Of a stretch of DNA of 64,000 bases, positions 32,894 through 44,372 are shown piece after piece. The DNA lies in assembly GCA_019915015.1 (NCBI GenBank), contig JAHBBC010000021.1:1-64000 (forward strand), in the 5' to 3' direction. This DNA is from Auriscalpium vulgare. Lineage: Eukaryota > Basidiomycota > Agaricomycetes > Russulales > Auriscalpiaceae. The stretch's first letter is position 1, and each line of letters opens with the position of its first letter. The translations under genes were made by a program, and so were the position numbers. The notes beneath the pieces were generated by a model. That model did not search any database. It was not told where the DNA came from and saw nothing but the letters and a program-made list of their open reading frames with translations.

Positions 32894-35800
32894 ATGGCCT
32901 TGAATGGCACCAATCTTGCCGCTTCTACCTCCTACCAACAACCATCTACACCGGACACATTTGAAGGCGACATCCTCGACGCCAATGGACTCAGCGATGC
33001 GGATGCGGACCTCGTGACTCTCCAAAGCGAGCTTCCCTTCGTAGACGACGGCCAAGTGCATTTCGGAGATGTCGTTTCACGCGTTGTGCAGGCGTGCTAT
33101 GCTGAAGTAACGGAATTGGCTGAGACGTGAGTTGAGTTCCTTACATTCGTTTATCAACCTGCCGAAGCGCAGGATGTGACACTGGGGTCAATTGTCGTTA
33201 CCTATAGCTCCCAATAGTTTTGAAAACAAAGCTAATGTTCTTCTGTCTACTACAGTTTGCCGAGCATGTCAGATAGTGGGCGAAAACGAAAACTTGCGGA
33301 CTTCGTCGTGGCGTGGAAGAAGCAAGTGGTGAAGTTATACGCTGTTGCGAAGTGGTCGAGGGATGCGGACATTGTCCAAAAATGCATGGTGCGCGTCTCT
33401 CGCACGTTAAGCTGTCGTAAACTTTATCTACCATGAATCCTTACCGTTTCTGTAGAATATCACTGCTTTCCTCATGAGTCAAAGCCGACAATTTGAGGAC
33501 GTCATCCATGGTCTTACCTATGCAAAGGATAGTTTGGACCCAGCTAGGTAGTCATGCATTGTGTCACTGTTCCGTCGTTGAGACGTTAACTGGTATTCCC
33601 TCTACCGTCAGACTTCGCAATCACGACTTGCTAACATCACTGGACGTCCTAACCACCGGCTCTTACCGCAGACTCCCAATGGACATTAAGGTTAGTCTGG
33701 CATTCCGAGACATTCGCACGGATCTATGTAATACAATCGCTTTCTAGAAATACATTGTGCCACCTCCTCCATTAACCGACGAGGAAATTGCACAGACACT
33801 CACCGATGTAGAGTCCCTCATTCGGCACCGTCTCAGAATAGTTGATATCGTCCCCATAGAGATGTCGAAATATCGAATAGGTATGCCGCATTGATCTTTC
33901 TTTTGACCTGAGGATCTAACGTAGGCTAGCGGATGGACGAGTTTTCTTCACCGTTCCCCAGCTATTCGAAGTCTCCGTGTCACTTCTAGGAGGAGCAAAG
34001 CACGACGCATGGTTCTTTGTCAACGTCGAGTTTCTCTTCCATGTTGGCGGCGACCACACCGGGATGCAAGGTAGCTTTCATTCCACACGCGCCCAGGCGA
34101 TTGACGACTCAATTTACCATGTCAGAGTTTCCTCGGAAACCTGTAGGCGTTCTCAAGCATCACTTCGCTCAAGAAGCGGACCGACTTCTCGCGTATTATA
34201 CCCCCACTCGGCCCGAGGAGTTACAGCAACTTCCCCCTGGCCTCGAAGTGCCCCTGAAGAAACAATTACCTGCTGGAATGATCAATGCGCCTCTCATCAG
34301 ATTGTACAACTTTCTTCGTAGGTTTCTACCTTGAGGCGCATCGCAATGAATCAAACCATATAATAACTTTCAGAGATGATGTCCTTGACGTATCAGCTCG
34401 AAATCCTATGGTTTCAAGTAAGTCCACTTCCGATCAAAAACTTAGTATATATCGACTTACACGCGGCCAGGCAGAACGTCTACGTTCTCTGGGCTGGGCC
34501 GACTTTCTGAAAGTGGAGATGAGTGCTGATCGTAAGACCTTGAAGGTGTCGTACTGGATGTACGAAAGATCTTCTATATAACAGCACTGTTACTCACACC
34601 CTCTCCAGTCGCCAGCCTCCGATTAACCCTCCTGCTGCTTCGCGCTTCAGACTGCCGCTTGCAGGTGGAACGCTGAGCATAGCACTTCTCACTTCTACAC
34701 AACCTCAACGGTCGCCCAAGTCTCGCGTGCTGGCTGATCTGCAGGAGAGGTCAAAGATTGCGAGCGCAGATCAGAAGCCATCCGACACGGTAGAAGGCGC
34801 GCAATGGAAGGTCCAGTGGGAGCCTGTCTCAGGAGCACTAGGCGTGAAGATCAGACCAGACGATGCCGTCCTGCACAACCATGAATTGACGATCGTAAGT
34901 TATCGTCGCTTGTGGAACGACTATTTAGCAATATTTAGCAAGAATGCTTTTTTTCTAGGATGCGGGGGATTTGGATCTAGAACACTTACTCAGAAAAGTC
35001 ATAGAGAAGCACATTGCAGGCATTTTCAACGTGTTCCTGCTGCAGCTCCAGCACGGCTCTGCGTTCTCTTTACCAAACGCTGTGGCTGTAGTGCGTGAAG
35101 GTGCGCAGGCTTCCCATTTCTTTTGAAACATCCTTAACCTGGCGCAGATGGGGCGATCGCACTTCGTGCGCATCTTTGCGCGGATGAACTGGTCATAGTG
35201 ACCATCGATCCTCGCACCGGCCGACTGAGCCTACGTGACACGGGCGATCTGGGCGCTGCTGGGCGGGGCCCACGCTTCCTAGCCATAACCGAGAAGCTAA
35301 ATGAAAACCCAGGAATGTTACTGGATGCGTTGGTGAGGTTGCGCATGAATGTGAGTGTCTTTCACCGACTTTGTAGGCATGGAGATTAACAAGAAGCAGA
35401 CCATCATCGAGCTCGCCGAACAGAAGGCGAACTACCTCGGTCTGCAAACTTACCGCAACCGCAACTTCTCCCGCGATGGTATGTCGTTGCTTCATACTGG
35501 ATATCAACGCCGGTGTTTAGCGCATGACAGAATTTGCGAAACTGGGTCCCCATGCTCGCAGCTTACTCTACATCCAACTTTCCCCATTTCCGAATCACTA
35601 TCTGATGTTGGTTGTGACGGACCAAGACTTTCGATATGCCCTTATCAGCGTCGACGTTGTCACCGGGAGTGTATACCAGAGCCTGACTATGGAGGATATT
35701 GGATGGTTAGAGGTAGAGAGGATATGCGGGCATGGAAGGGAGGACATAACGGAGGCGCATCTGGGCAAACGCAAGCGCGACGCGGACGTAGTCATCGGGC

Positions 35801-37352
35801 CAGGTGAAACCTCTAGGTGAGCGCAATTTCTGACTACAATAGGTTTGCAACTGAAGCTCTATCAGATTCCGGCTAGAGACCCATGTCTTGCGAGAGTTAT
35901 ATGCGTACTGCTGGTGAGTCATTCGCGCATTCTCGCTCTGCACCTCCTCATGCGGCGGGCAACAAGTGCTCGCGTTGCTCACACCAAGGTTGAGAATCAA
36001 CTCAAGGCTCGGTCCATCCCTTACAAGCACGTTCATCCCTCCTTTTTCATGGGCAGCGCCACAGTTCCTACAACTCTCGGCCAAGTCCACTCTACGCTCT
36101 CTCATACGATACCTGCCCTCTGTGTCCAATCAAAGGACATATTGGCAGGCTCACCGGCTTTCGAGGCCGCTATGCCAAACATTCGCGTGATTCCTCTTTC
36201 TTGGTGGTCGACATCCGCGTCCCCTTTTGCTGGCGAACATCCACCTCAGGTTATCACACTGGTGAAGCTCAAGTATGTCCAGCAGCCCATTGGCCGTCGC
36301 GCGAACGCAGGGACGAGCATCATCCGACCATCCAAGCGCATTGTGTATGATGCCAACGAAGCCATCGTGTGCTTTCTAGCTGATCAAGTGGAGGGTTGTG
36401 TGGACGAGTTCTTGGAAGAGTGGGCCAGTGTCTCTAAGATTGTCGTCATAGCTCGCGAAGGTAAGCACTGTTATAGTGTCGGCGATCTGTGCTCATACGT
36501 CTATCCCTGTAGTGGCAAGGATGTCGAAGGAGAAACAGTGGCAAGATATACGCTTGCTGTCGTTCGATCTGCAGACCGTTGAATTCGCATACGCATCCGT
36601 TAGTTCTTCCCTTCTCCCAGGCTCGAAACGAATCTCAGTGTGATCATGTTCAGGACTACACCGTTGCCATCACTTGCAAAGACCAGCTGAGTACCGGCGG
36701 CTCATACAACCTTCGATTCTCGAGAGCCATCCTCAGCCCACAACCCGAAGAATCAGCAGACAACTCTCAACGGCCACATAACCCACACATGGACGCCGAA
36801 CACTTTCTGCACAGTTTGCTGTCCCGCGGCAAACTCTCACAGGCTCTTCCGGCCTTCGTATCAGTGTTACGCAGCACTGTACCCATCCTGGAAGTTCTAG
36901 AAGACATCAAAGCGGGAACTGGTCGTCGCGCCGCGGTCGACGGTGATGCATTGAGCAAATTGCAGGAGGTCGACATCTTCCCGAAGGCGGCGGGCTGGTG
37001 GCGCATCCTTTTTGGTGTCGAATCGGACCATGGACTCGACTTCAGACTGTTGGCGGGTGGGCGGGTGGCCATTCTCGACGCTTGCTATCCTATGTTTGGT
37101 CGCGCTGCGCAACCGCGGAGCATCCCCGGCGTGTTGGATCCGCTCGGTCTGCGGCCGATTCCTGGTATGCGCGGCGCCCTGTCGGAGGCGATCAAGGCCA
37201 GTCGTGGGCGGAAGCGTCGAGTAGCTGACATCGATATTGGGGCTGTGTGTGGTGTCGATGATGTCCGCGCCGTTGGGCGGAAGGTATGGGAGGGCATCAT
37301 GCAGGCGGCGCCTCACGAGGAGGGTATCATGATCAAAAATGCCCCCAGCTGA
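32894..37352 (+). CDS. MED14: Mediator subunit 14 (Rgr1)
   Basis: A multi-exon gene starts MALNGTNLAASTSYQQ and ends GIMIKNAPS. Early exons are 32894-33126, 33256-33388, 33456-33547, 33612-33690 and then from 33748. Med14 hallmarks appear in order: SGRKRKLADFVVAWKKQVVKLYAVAKWSRDADIVQKCMNITAFL, then TTGSYRRLP and the Pro-rich linker IVPPPPLTDEE. A repeat-containing region follows (HGLTYAKDSLDPAR, ILWFQAERLRSLGWADFLKVEMSADRKTLKVSYW). Med14 is the architectural backbone that links head, middle and tail modules of Mediator. The last exon runs from about 36650 to 37352. The gene ends only 41 bp from the convergent JMJD7-like stop codon, so their 3' untranslated regions probably overlap. Middle exon borders are approximate. 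Confidence 0.88.
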
Positions 37353-37393
37353 TGCTAACCAGTTCGTGAATGCGACTACGGAATTCACATTGT

Positions 37394-38792
37394 CTAGTGG
37401 TCGTCTTTCTCTACATTACCCGGAGGTACATCGTCCCCTCCTCGAAGCAGATTCAACCATACCCATGCCATACCTCGAGGTTCAATATCATACCACCAGT
37501 TCAAGGCTATGGTAATCTCGCTGGACTGCTTGACATGATGCCACCAGCCTGCAGGAAGATATAACGTCTCCCCAGCGGAGACAGTGATCGAGATGGGATG
37601 AGCCTGGGATGGCAATGCTCCTCGACGGTCGGGATGCTGTATGGACGACCAGCGGACTGGTGCGACGTCCGGCGAAGGTGACAATGCCAGGGGAGCATCA
37701 GGGTTAGAGCGGACATATGTCGCATGTGGATACAAACGTTCTGCGGCGGTCAACTCCCGATTGTTGCGATGACAGTTAGCTAGCATACCTTCCAAACACC
37801 AGCCTTCTGTAGGTGGCAGAAGAGTGAAAACTTTGCGACCTCTGACAACGTGGTAGATATTCTCGTACGGATCTAAGGTATCGATGTGAGCAAATGGATT
37901 TAGTCAGCCTCTGAAACTTACCGCTGTGTATGCTTGTAACGCTGCGGTTATTCCCTATCCACAAGTTAACAGCGTCCGGGTGTCTTCCTACATACTGATC
38001 GGCAGCCTATATGCGGAGACGAGAAACAAACGTACCCAGAGCTTCGCTGCACCATGAAATTTCAGAAGGCACATCTTCCCTTAGAGGCATGAACTCTGAG
38101 AGGTCCACTTCTCCGCTGTGTTCGTCGAAAAAGGCACTCGAGAACAGATTGCCGTTCTGAGACTGCAGATAGTATGCCTCGTCCCTCTTTTCTTGGTCTA
38201 CACGACGATCAGTAGCTAAACCCAAGCTGCGTCCAATCATTGACATGGAGTTACCCTCATGGATACCGTTCAATCGGGCTAGAAGCGACGACATAGTCAT
38301 CTGCTGAATATGTGGCTCTGCGAAGTACTTCTTGCCATGGGGACCGGCAGTGACAGCATCTGCGTAGCTTCGCTAACTTCAGTTCTTCTTATGACCACTC
38401 GGATGGGATATACCCTCACCCATTGGGAGTGACAGCGACGGAGACCGGTCGGTCGGACATGGCCGTTGAGAGATACGAGTCTGACCATCTTTGATCAGTG
38501 GGAACGGAGTACCCTTGTCGAGTCATTTAGTGCTCTATGATGCTCAAGAGAAGCCAATAAGGGACGCTGGGATCTGAACATACCCTTCACGAGAACGGGT
38601 CGCGATATGTGGCAGATGCGAGAGAATTCCACAGCTGATGGCGACGAATTGAGGGTCTCGTAGTGACCGCCGTTCATTCCTATCGGAGCACATGATTGTT
38701 TGGAAGAGGGCTGCTGGATGAATGTGCCCACCATGATATTCTGCGGATATCCATTCCAGGAGTGGTCTGCGATCCTCGCTGCCCGGGGGCAT
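37394..38792 (-). CDS. JMJD7-like JmjC/cupin-8 oxygenase
   Basis: About eight short exons run from MPPGSEDRRPLLEWISAEYH at 38792 to the stop at 37394. The first three, 38732-38792, 38584-38679 and 38420-38513 on the minus strand, join in frame. The protein resembles human JMJD7, an Fe(II)/2-oxoglutarate-dependent lysyl hydroxylase. It shows VEFSRICHISRPVLVKGY, GKKYFAEPHIQQMTM, EAYYLQSQNGNLF and [29 protein letters not shown]. The metal triad is visible as H-S-D across an exon junction plus a distal His in LPAGWWHHV. An in-frame upstream start (38915) would add 41 residues. Substrate is unknown in fungi. ELG1 diverges 170 bp away. Confidence 0.85.
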
Positions 38793-38962
38793 CGTCACGG
38801 TGCGGCTGCGACGGTCGATTCCTGCGTGCAGCCAGTGATCGCGCCGGCCCGGCAGGGAGCGTGACACCGCGACGCGACTCGACGCGCGCGTTTGTTGAAC
38901 GCTGCGTTCGACCACTGCTTACCACCCTCAGCCGCAGTCCTCCAGGACTCCACTATCCTATC

Positions 38963-41876
38963 ATGTCGGAACTGAAGAGGAGGACGTCGTCACGGAAGCC
39001 GAAGGCTAAGCCAGTGCGTCTGACAATGTGCTGCCGCTCTGCCCAACGCTGACAGACACTTCAGAGCGGCCCAAGTTCCCAGAGAACTCTCCTCGACCAT
39101 TTCCCGTCCAACAAGCCACAAGACACGCCCGTAACCTCAGGGAATGATGACGCTGTAACAGAATTGCTCACTCCAGAATCTGGAATTGAGTCGCAACCTC
39201 ACCCAGCGGAGACAAGCCATGGAACGGCTGCCACAACTGGTGGTTCCTCACCAAAACAATCGATGCTCTCCATCCTCTCCGACCAATCCAACTCACCTCC
39301 CCCTGTGTCTTCTGCTGCGGGTGGGTCAGGTCAATAGTCTCACCTACTCGGGGCACTGACGCCAGCTGCAGAACCGTCACCACCTCCCATACGGCTTTTC
39401 CCCCTTTTCGAGCGCGGCTTCAAAGCAGGCGCACGAAGCTCGTCATTGAAGACCACTAAGTTACCTTCCGGTGCGAATACTGCGACGACGACCGTCGATA
39501 CGAGTCCCTTGCTTTCTGCGTCTCAGCCCCAGCTATCCATCCGCCATGCACACGAGATGCACGCGCCTCCCTCATCCGCACCCGCAGATTCTTCTTCCAG
39601 AGAGATTGTCGATCTTACTGTCGATAATAATGAAGAAGAAGGAACTGAAGACACGCCGATATTCATCGCGTCTTCCCCCGTCCGCGAGCGCCCTCTTCCC
39701 GTGCTTCGCGTGCCCGGTCTGCCTAGACCATTACGACCTCCCCCGTCCCCTCAGAAGATCCGCCGCATGCAAAAGGAACGAGCCGAACTTGACAGTCCCC
39801 TCCCGACTGCTGATAATCAGCACATCCGCGGCCACCAGGACCATTACTTACCGCCTACCATAGCCTTTCCACGACGGGACAAAGGAAAGCAACCAGCGCG
39901 AGACTCAGATGCCAAGGGATCCAGTCTTTCATTTCTGAAGAATGCATGGGACGCACCGACGTCGGCTTCTGCATCTACAGCGCAGCCGACTTCCACGCCA
40001 GCCAAGAGACGAGGTTCAACATCCGAAGTTGGACCATCGACGCCTCTCTCTCGTGAAGCCTCTCCTGGGACAGACGACCTGTTACAGACATATTGGAACG
40101 AGAGATGGCGTCCACGGCGAGCAAGTCAGGTCTTAGGCAACGAGCAGAGCGCCCAGTACCTCCGAGACTGGATGCACGCTTTACGGCTGCACTATGCGAA
40201 ACCTCCTGCTTCGTCGGACGGGGAACCCGTCACCAGCTCTCAGACAAGCCATCGGGGCAGCCAGAAGCGCAAATCAGCCTCGCAGAGGAAGAAGCGCCGT
40301 GCACCGAAGGGTCCCGCTATCATACGCGAAGTCCAGCGGCCACACAAACGTCGACGTGGCGGACTTGACGGCTGGATGGTCGATGACGATGATGATGACG
40401 TCTCCGATTCATTTTTCTCTGGCTCGGAGGAAGAAGAATTTGAACTGGGCCCCTTTGGCGACAAGATCCACAACACAATCCTTCTCAACGGACCGTCCGG
40501 TAGCGGGAAGACTGCCGCTGTCTACGCCTGCGCGGAGGAGCTAGGCTGGAATGTCTTCGAGGTGTATCCTGGCTTGGGGAAACGCGGGGGAACGAATCTG
40601 GATGCTCTGGTGGGTGATGTTGGGAGGAACCACACTCTGCCTCCCGCACGGTCGAAGGCAAGCGCTGGAGTTGGCACATTCTTTGCGAGGCAGGATACTC
40701 CCGACGGATTTTCAAGACTATCAATACAGCCTGAGGACTTAAAGCATGCTGTGGTGGTCGACGTTCCCCCTGGCGCGTCGCAAAGTGACGGGAACTCCCC
40801 ACAAGTACAGTCTATCGTTTTGTTGGAAGAAGTGGACGTCGTATTTGGAGACGAAGCGGGATTCTGGCCGGCTGTCATCGCCTTCATCAAGAGCTGCAAG
40901 CGTCCCGTGGTGCTGACCTGCAACGGTAAACCACCACGGGTTTGATATGTTGAATAACGTGTTGACCGTTCACACAGACATCTCATTGGTCCCCGTCTCT
41001 GATCTTCCATTGCAAAGCACCCTCTCTTTCACACCGCCTTCTACTGCGCTCTTCACCTCGTTACTGCGCCGGCGTGGCGTGGCTGGTTTCACAAGTTCCC
41101 CCCAAGTGTATTCTCCTCACGACGAGCAAATTCGACAGGAAACGGCATCGAGTATTGTTGACCTACGACAGTCTATCAACCAACACCAAATTGGACTTCC
41201 AATATCTGGCAACGAGGCATTCGAACGATCGCTTGATTCGGGCGGCCATGCATGGTTAGAGACGTCGACTGAAGGCATCAAATTACAATTGACGTCTGAT
41301 GGAAATCAAGAGTTACGTGAAGTACGTGCTCTTTTCCGGAACGCCGAATCTGTTTCCTACTTGGAGGCATACCTCGTCCTGCACCGACCATTCGACATTG
41401 AGCTCTCTGACGGGCATCCTGACGACGAGGTGGGCTATCGCACTCTGCGTGCGACGGCTCGCTCGACGCTCCTCGTAGCGCCTGAGCATTACGTCCACGA
41501 CGCATTGATGGCGAGGGCTGCTCACGCGTCTTTTACGCGTGTAGGCTTCGCGGGTGTCGCGCGACTGCCACGAGGTGCGCGTGCACATGCACAGCAACAG
41601 TCGTATCGGACACGGTTGGAGGAGGGTCTGGGGAGGTTCGTTCCGGGGAAGACGATGGCGCTGCAGTTGCCGGCGCTGCATCTGGAGTACGGCCCATGGC
41701 TGAGGTACATGGCGGGCATGGACAAAGCGGAGCGGGAGCAGAGCGCGGCGCGGAGGGCGAGTCGGGCGGCTGGACGGGCGACGCAGAACAGCCAGCGGGT
41801 GGATGCTGGGATGCTGGGACTGACGGGGGAGGAGATAGCGGCACTAGAGAGTACAGGGCTTGTAGCAGCAGAGTGA
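38963..41876 (+). CDS. ELG1: Elg1/ATAD5 PCNA-unloading AAA+ ATPase
   Basis: Four exons (38963-39013, 39056-39320, 39366-40925, 40978-41876) sum to 2,775 nt and 924 residues in frame. Elg1 forms an RFC-like complex with Rfc2-5 and removes PCNA, including SUMOylated PCNA, from DNA after replication. The N-terminus has a PIP-box-like QRTLLDHF and a SUMO-interacting-like REIVDLTVDNNEEE. The AAA+ core has Walker A (LLNGPSGSGKTAAVYACAEELGWNVFEV) and Walker B (SIVLLEEVDVVFGDEAGFW). The region before it is basic (KRKSASQRKKRRAPKG) and then very acidic (DDDDDDVSD). The C-terminal helical domain ends in LTGEEIAALE. The short first exon encodes a basic, nuclear-localisation-like start. Confidence 0.9.
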
Positions 41877-42012
41877 ATGAGACCCCGGACAGTGCGGTGC
41901 CCGATCTCCGAGATGTTTGTGTTTGTGCCGGCGTCTGTGCCGCGTCCGAGTCCGGTTGCACGCCTATACGACCTCTCGAGTCGTCCTGGCTCGCCGCCGT
42001 CCGCCTCTCCGC

Positions 42013-44056
42013 ATGGGCGACAAAGACACACACTCCGGCCCCTCGCCCTTTGTCCACCGCGCACCGTCCGCAGACATCCACCCAAGTCCCCACTACTCCC
42101 GCGCGCCTTCCCACTACCCTTCCTTCTCTGCACCCCGCAACGCCATCCCCCCGCTCGCACCCCTCGACTATCTCCAGAGTCAACGCCGCGGCTCCATCAC
42201 AGACCCCTCCCTGCATGCGGCGGCCCACAGCCGCCTCCCTCGGAGTGCAGTCTATACCGCTGCTTCACCTGACCCTTCCTTTGACCCTCCCTCTGCTTCC
42301 CGCGAGCCCTCGTCCAAGCCTGCGTTCTTTGGGTCGCGTCCAATGTCCCCATATAAGTTTGGGGACGCATCTTCACACTCTCCCGGCCATTCATACACCC
42401 GTACGCGCGTCCGCTCCCTTGTTTCGCGCTTCCCATAACGTATGAACGTTCCTCTGACCAGAATCGCCTTCGCGTCGAGGCTCGCTAGAGTCCACTGCTG
42501 GAAGCTCCTCATTACCACCTCACCACCAGCAGGGTATGTACAAAATGCATTCTTTTTCTTGCCGTCGATTGATCTCGACGAGCAAGGGTCCGAAGGTCGT
42601 CCACACTCCCGTGCGTTGAAACTGAGATCCTCACAAGCGCTAGCACACGTGTCTGGCGACCGAGATCACTCAGAAAGTAAGTGGCCTCGCTTACAATCGC
42701 GTCAAGTCACATCGAACACGTATCTCGGAGAAGGCAGGCCCTCGTCAATGATCGGTCAAACTTCTCAGGCTCCTCGTGGGGCTGAGTCTCCGTCGCTACC
42801 TCACGGCACGAAGCGCAAATTATCGCATGAACGAGGCGTGCCAACCGCAGGCGGTGATGAAATAGACCCCCAACTCATTGGCCCAGGAGTCCCTAGCTCC
42901 GCTGGCGTCGATATGGAGGGTCCCTCACCCAAGCGGCGTGGATCGATGGCTGGACTCGCACAAAGCATCTTTGACCGCCGGCACTCGCTAGACGCTCGTG
43001 TATCGTCGGCAGGTCCTCAATGGTGGCCAAGCGACCGAAGGGACTCGACCTCGTCAATGTTCTCCAGTCCGTCCATGAGCTACGGCTCCCCAGCATTCTC
43101 CGCAGACTCATCACATAGCCATGTGCCAGGCGCCACCCCCGCCTTTGCCATGCCTGCGATGCAGCCGGCCGATCGGGCGCAAGCGATGCAAAGTGAGGGA
43201 GAGACGTTTGATCCACGAGGTTTTGACCCAACCGCCGTTTCTCATATAGCTATGACCTCGACGATGGGTTTCAGTGCTGACCGTCGCATGTCCGTCCCGA
43301 CCAACCTTCCATCGACGATGCCGCCACAACCCACCACGAGTCGTGTGTTGCGGTCAAGATCACGTCCACCATCTCGCGCCGCAGGACGTGCGCGCGGGAG
43401 CGAGCAGCCAACCGGAGACCCATCCGGTAGTCAGTCAGGCGGGGCGACCGATTCAGGAGGCCCTGAAGCTGGCTCACCACAAGGACATTCGAAGGACTCG
43501 GGCGCGACGCCTTACTCGCGATCTCCTGAACTCCGAGTGTCACATAAATTAGCCGAGCGAAAGCGAAGAAAGGAGATGAAGGATCTTTTCGACGAGCTGC
43601 GGGATCAACTACCAGCCGATCGAGGCATGAAGGCAAGCAAGTGGGAGATTTTGAGTAAAGGTAAACGCTATTCACCTCATCTGCGAGCTGTCATATGAAT
43701 TTACCGTTCTATCTCAAGCCGTCGACTTTATAGTGCAGCTCAAAACTGGTCAACAGGATATGGGTCGGGAGATCGAGATGTTGCGGCACGAGTTGGAGAG
43801 CGTCCGTCATGGAATGCCACCGTTTGGGACTGGCGCGCCCCATCCTGGCATGTACCCTCCAGTACTCCCCGGCCATTTCCCACCCGCAGGGCCTTCAATG
43901 CCTGCACCTCTCGTGCCACCAAGCCAAACAGGGGCGCCCCACCCGCCGCCGCCGCCGTCGCGACCGGGGTCATCAACGCCTGCTGGGGAGCCACCGCAGC
44001 CACCGCAGAACATCAGTGGGTCATCTGAGTCTGCGGGCGGGGTCGAGACATCATGA
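42013..44056 (+). CDS. bHLH transcription factor
   Basis: The likely start is MGDKDTHSGPSPFVHRAPS at 42013. The basic helix-loop-helix domain is near the C-terminus: SHKLAERKRRKEMKDLFDELRDQLP, loop with ADRGMKASKWEILSK, then, after an intron at about 43660-43719, AVDFIVQLKTGQQDM. The basic region has the H-E-R pattern (His, Glu, Arg) expected for CANNTG binding. The sequence is close to S. pombe Esc1-type factors. A coiled extension and a Pro-rich tail follow, ending in GGVETS. The N-terminal half is low-complexity Ser/Pro; exon joins between 42390 and 42740 are uncertain, although a join through SPSRRGSLESTAGSSSLPP keeps the frame. It follows ELG1 by 136 bp on the same strand. Confidence 0.85.
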
Positions 44057-44372
44057 CCTTTCGTGTAGACTTATATTCTGTTGCGCTTTTTGTTGTTCAG
44101 TTGTTGTAGTAAGGTGACTCCGGTGGACTGTGTCTACGGAGTATTATTGCACCTCCAGGTACTATTTGCTGGCATATTTACTTCAGTACCGGCCTTTGAT
44201 ACTGGTGTGCGCGCCGCAACAGTCGAGGATCTGGCTAGTAAAGCAGGCCAGTCGACGTCACCTGGGATAGTATAGTGAAGACCGATGCCGCATATACTAG
44301 AAATTTAAATGCTGGCATCGTATTGCCAGAGCATACATGCAATTATAATAACGATCAAAATCGTCCAGTCAA
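44057..44372. other. Convergent 3' region between the bHLH gene and TFG1
   Basis: These 316 bp lie between two convergent stop codons and become AT-rich toward 44290-44360. No gene was recognised. Confidence 0.4.

Noticed and set aside
42535..42740. Three-base exon (AAA) in the bHLH gene
   Set aside because: A reading with a 3-nt exon keeps the frame, but one longer intron does so as well; the simpler model is not contradicted.
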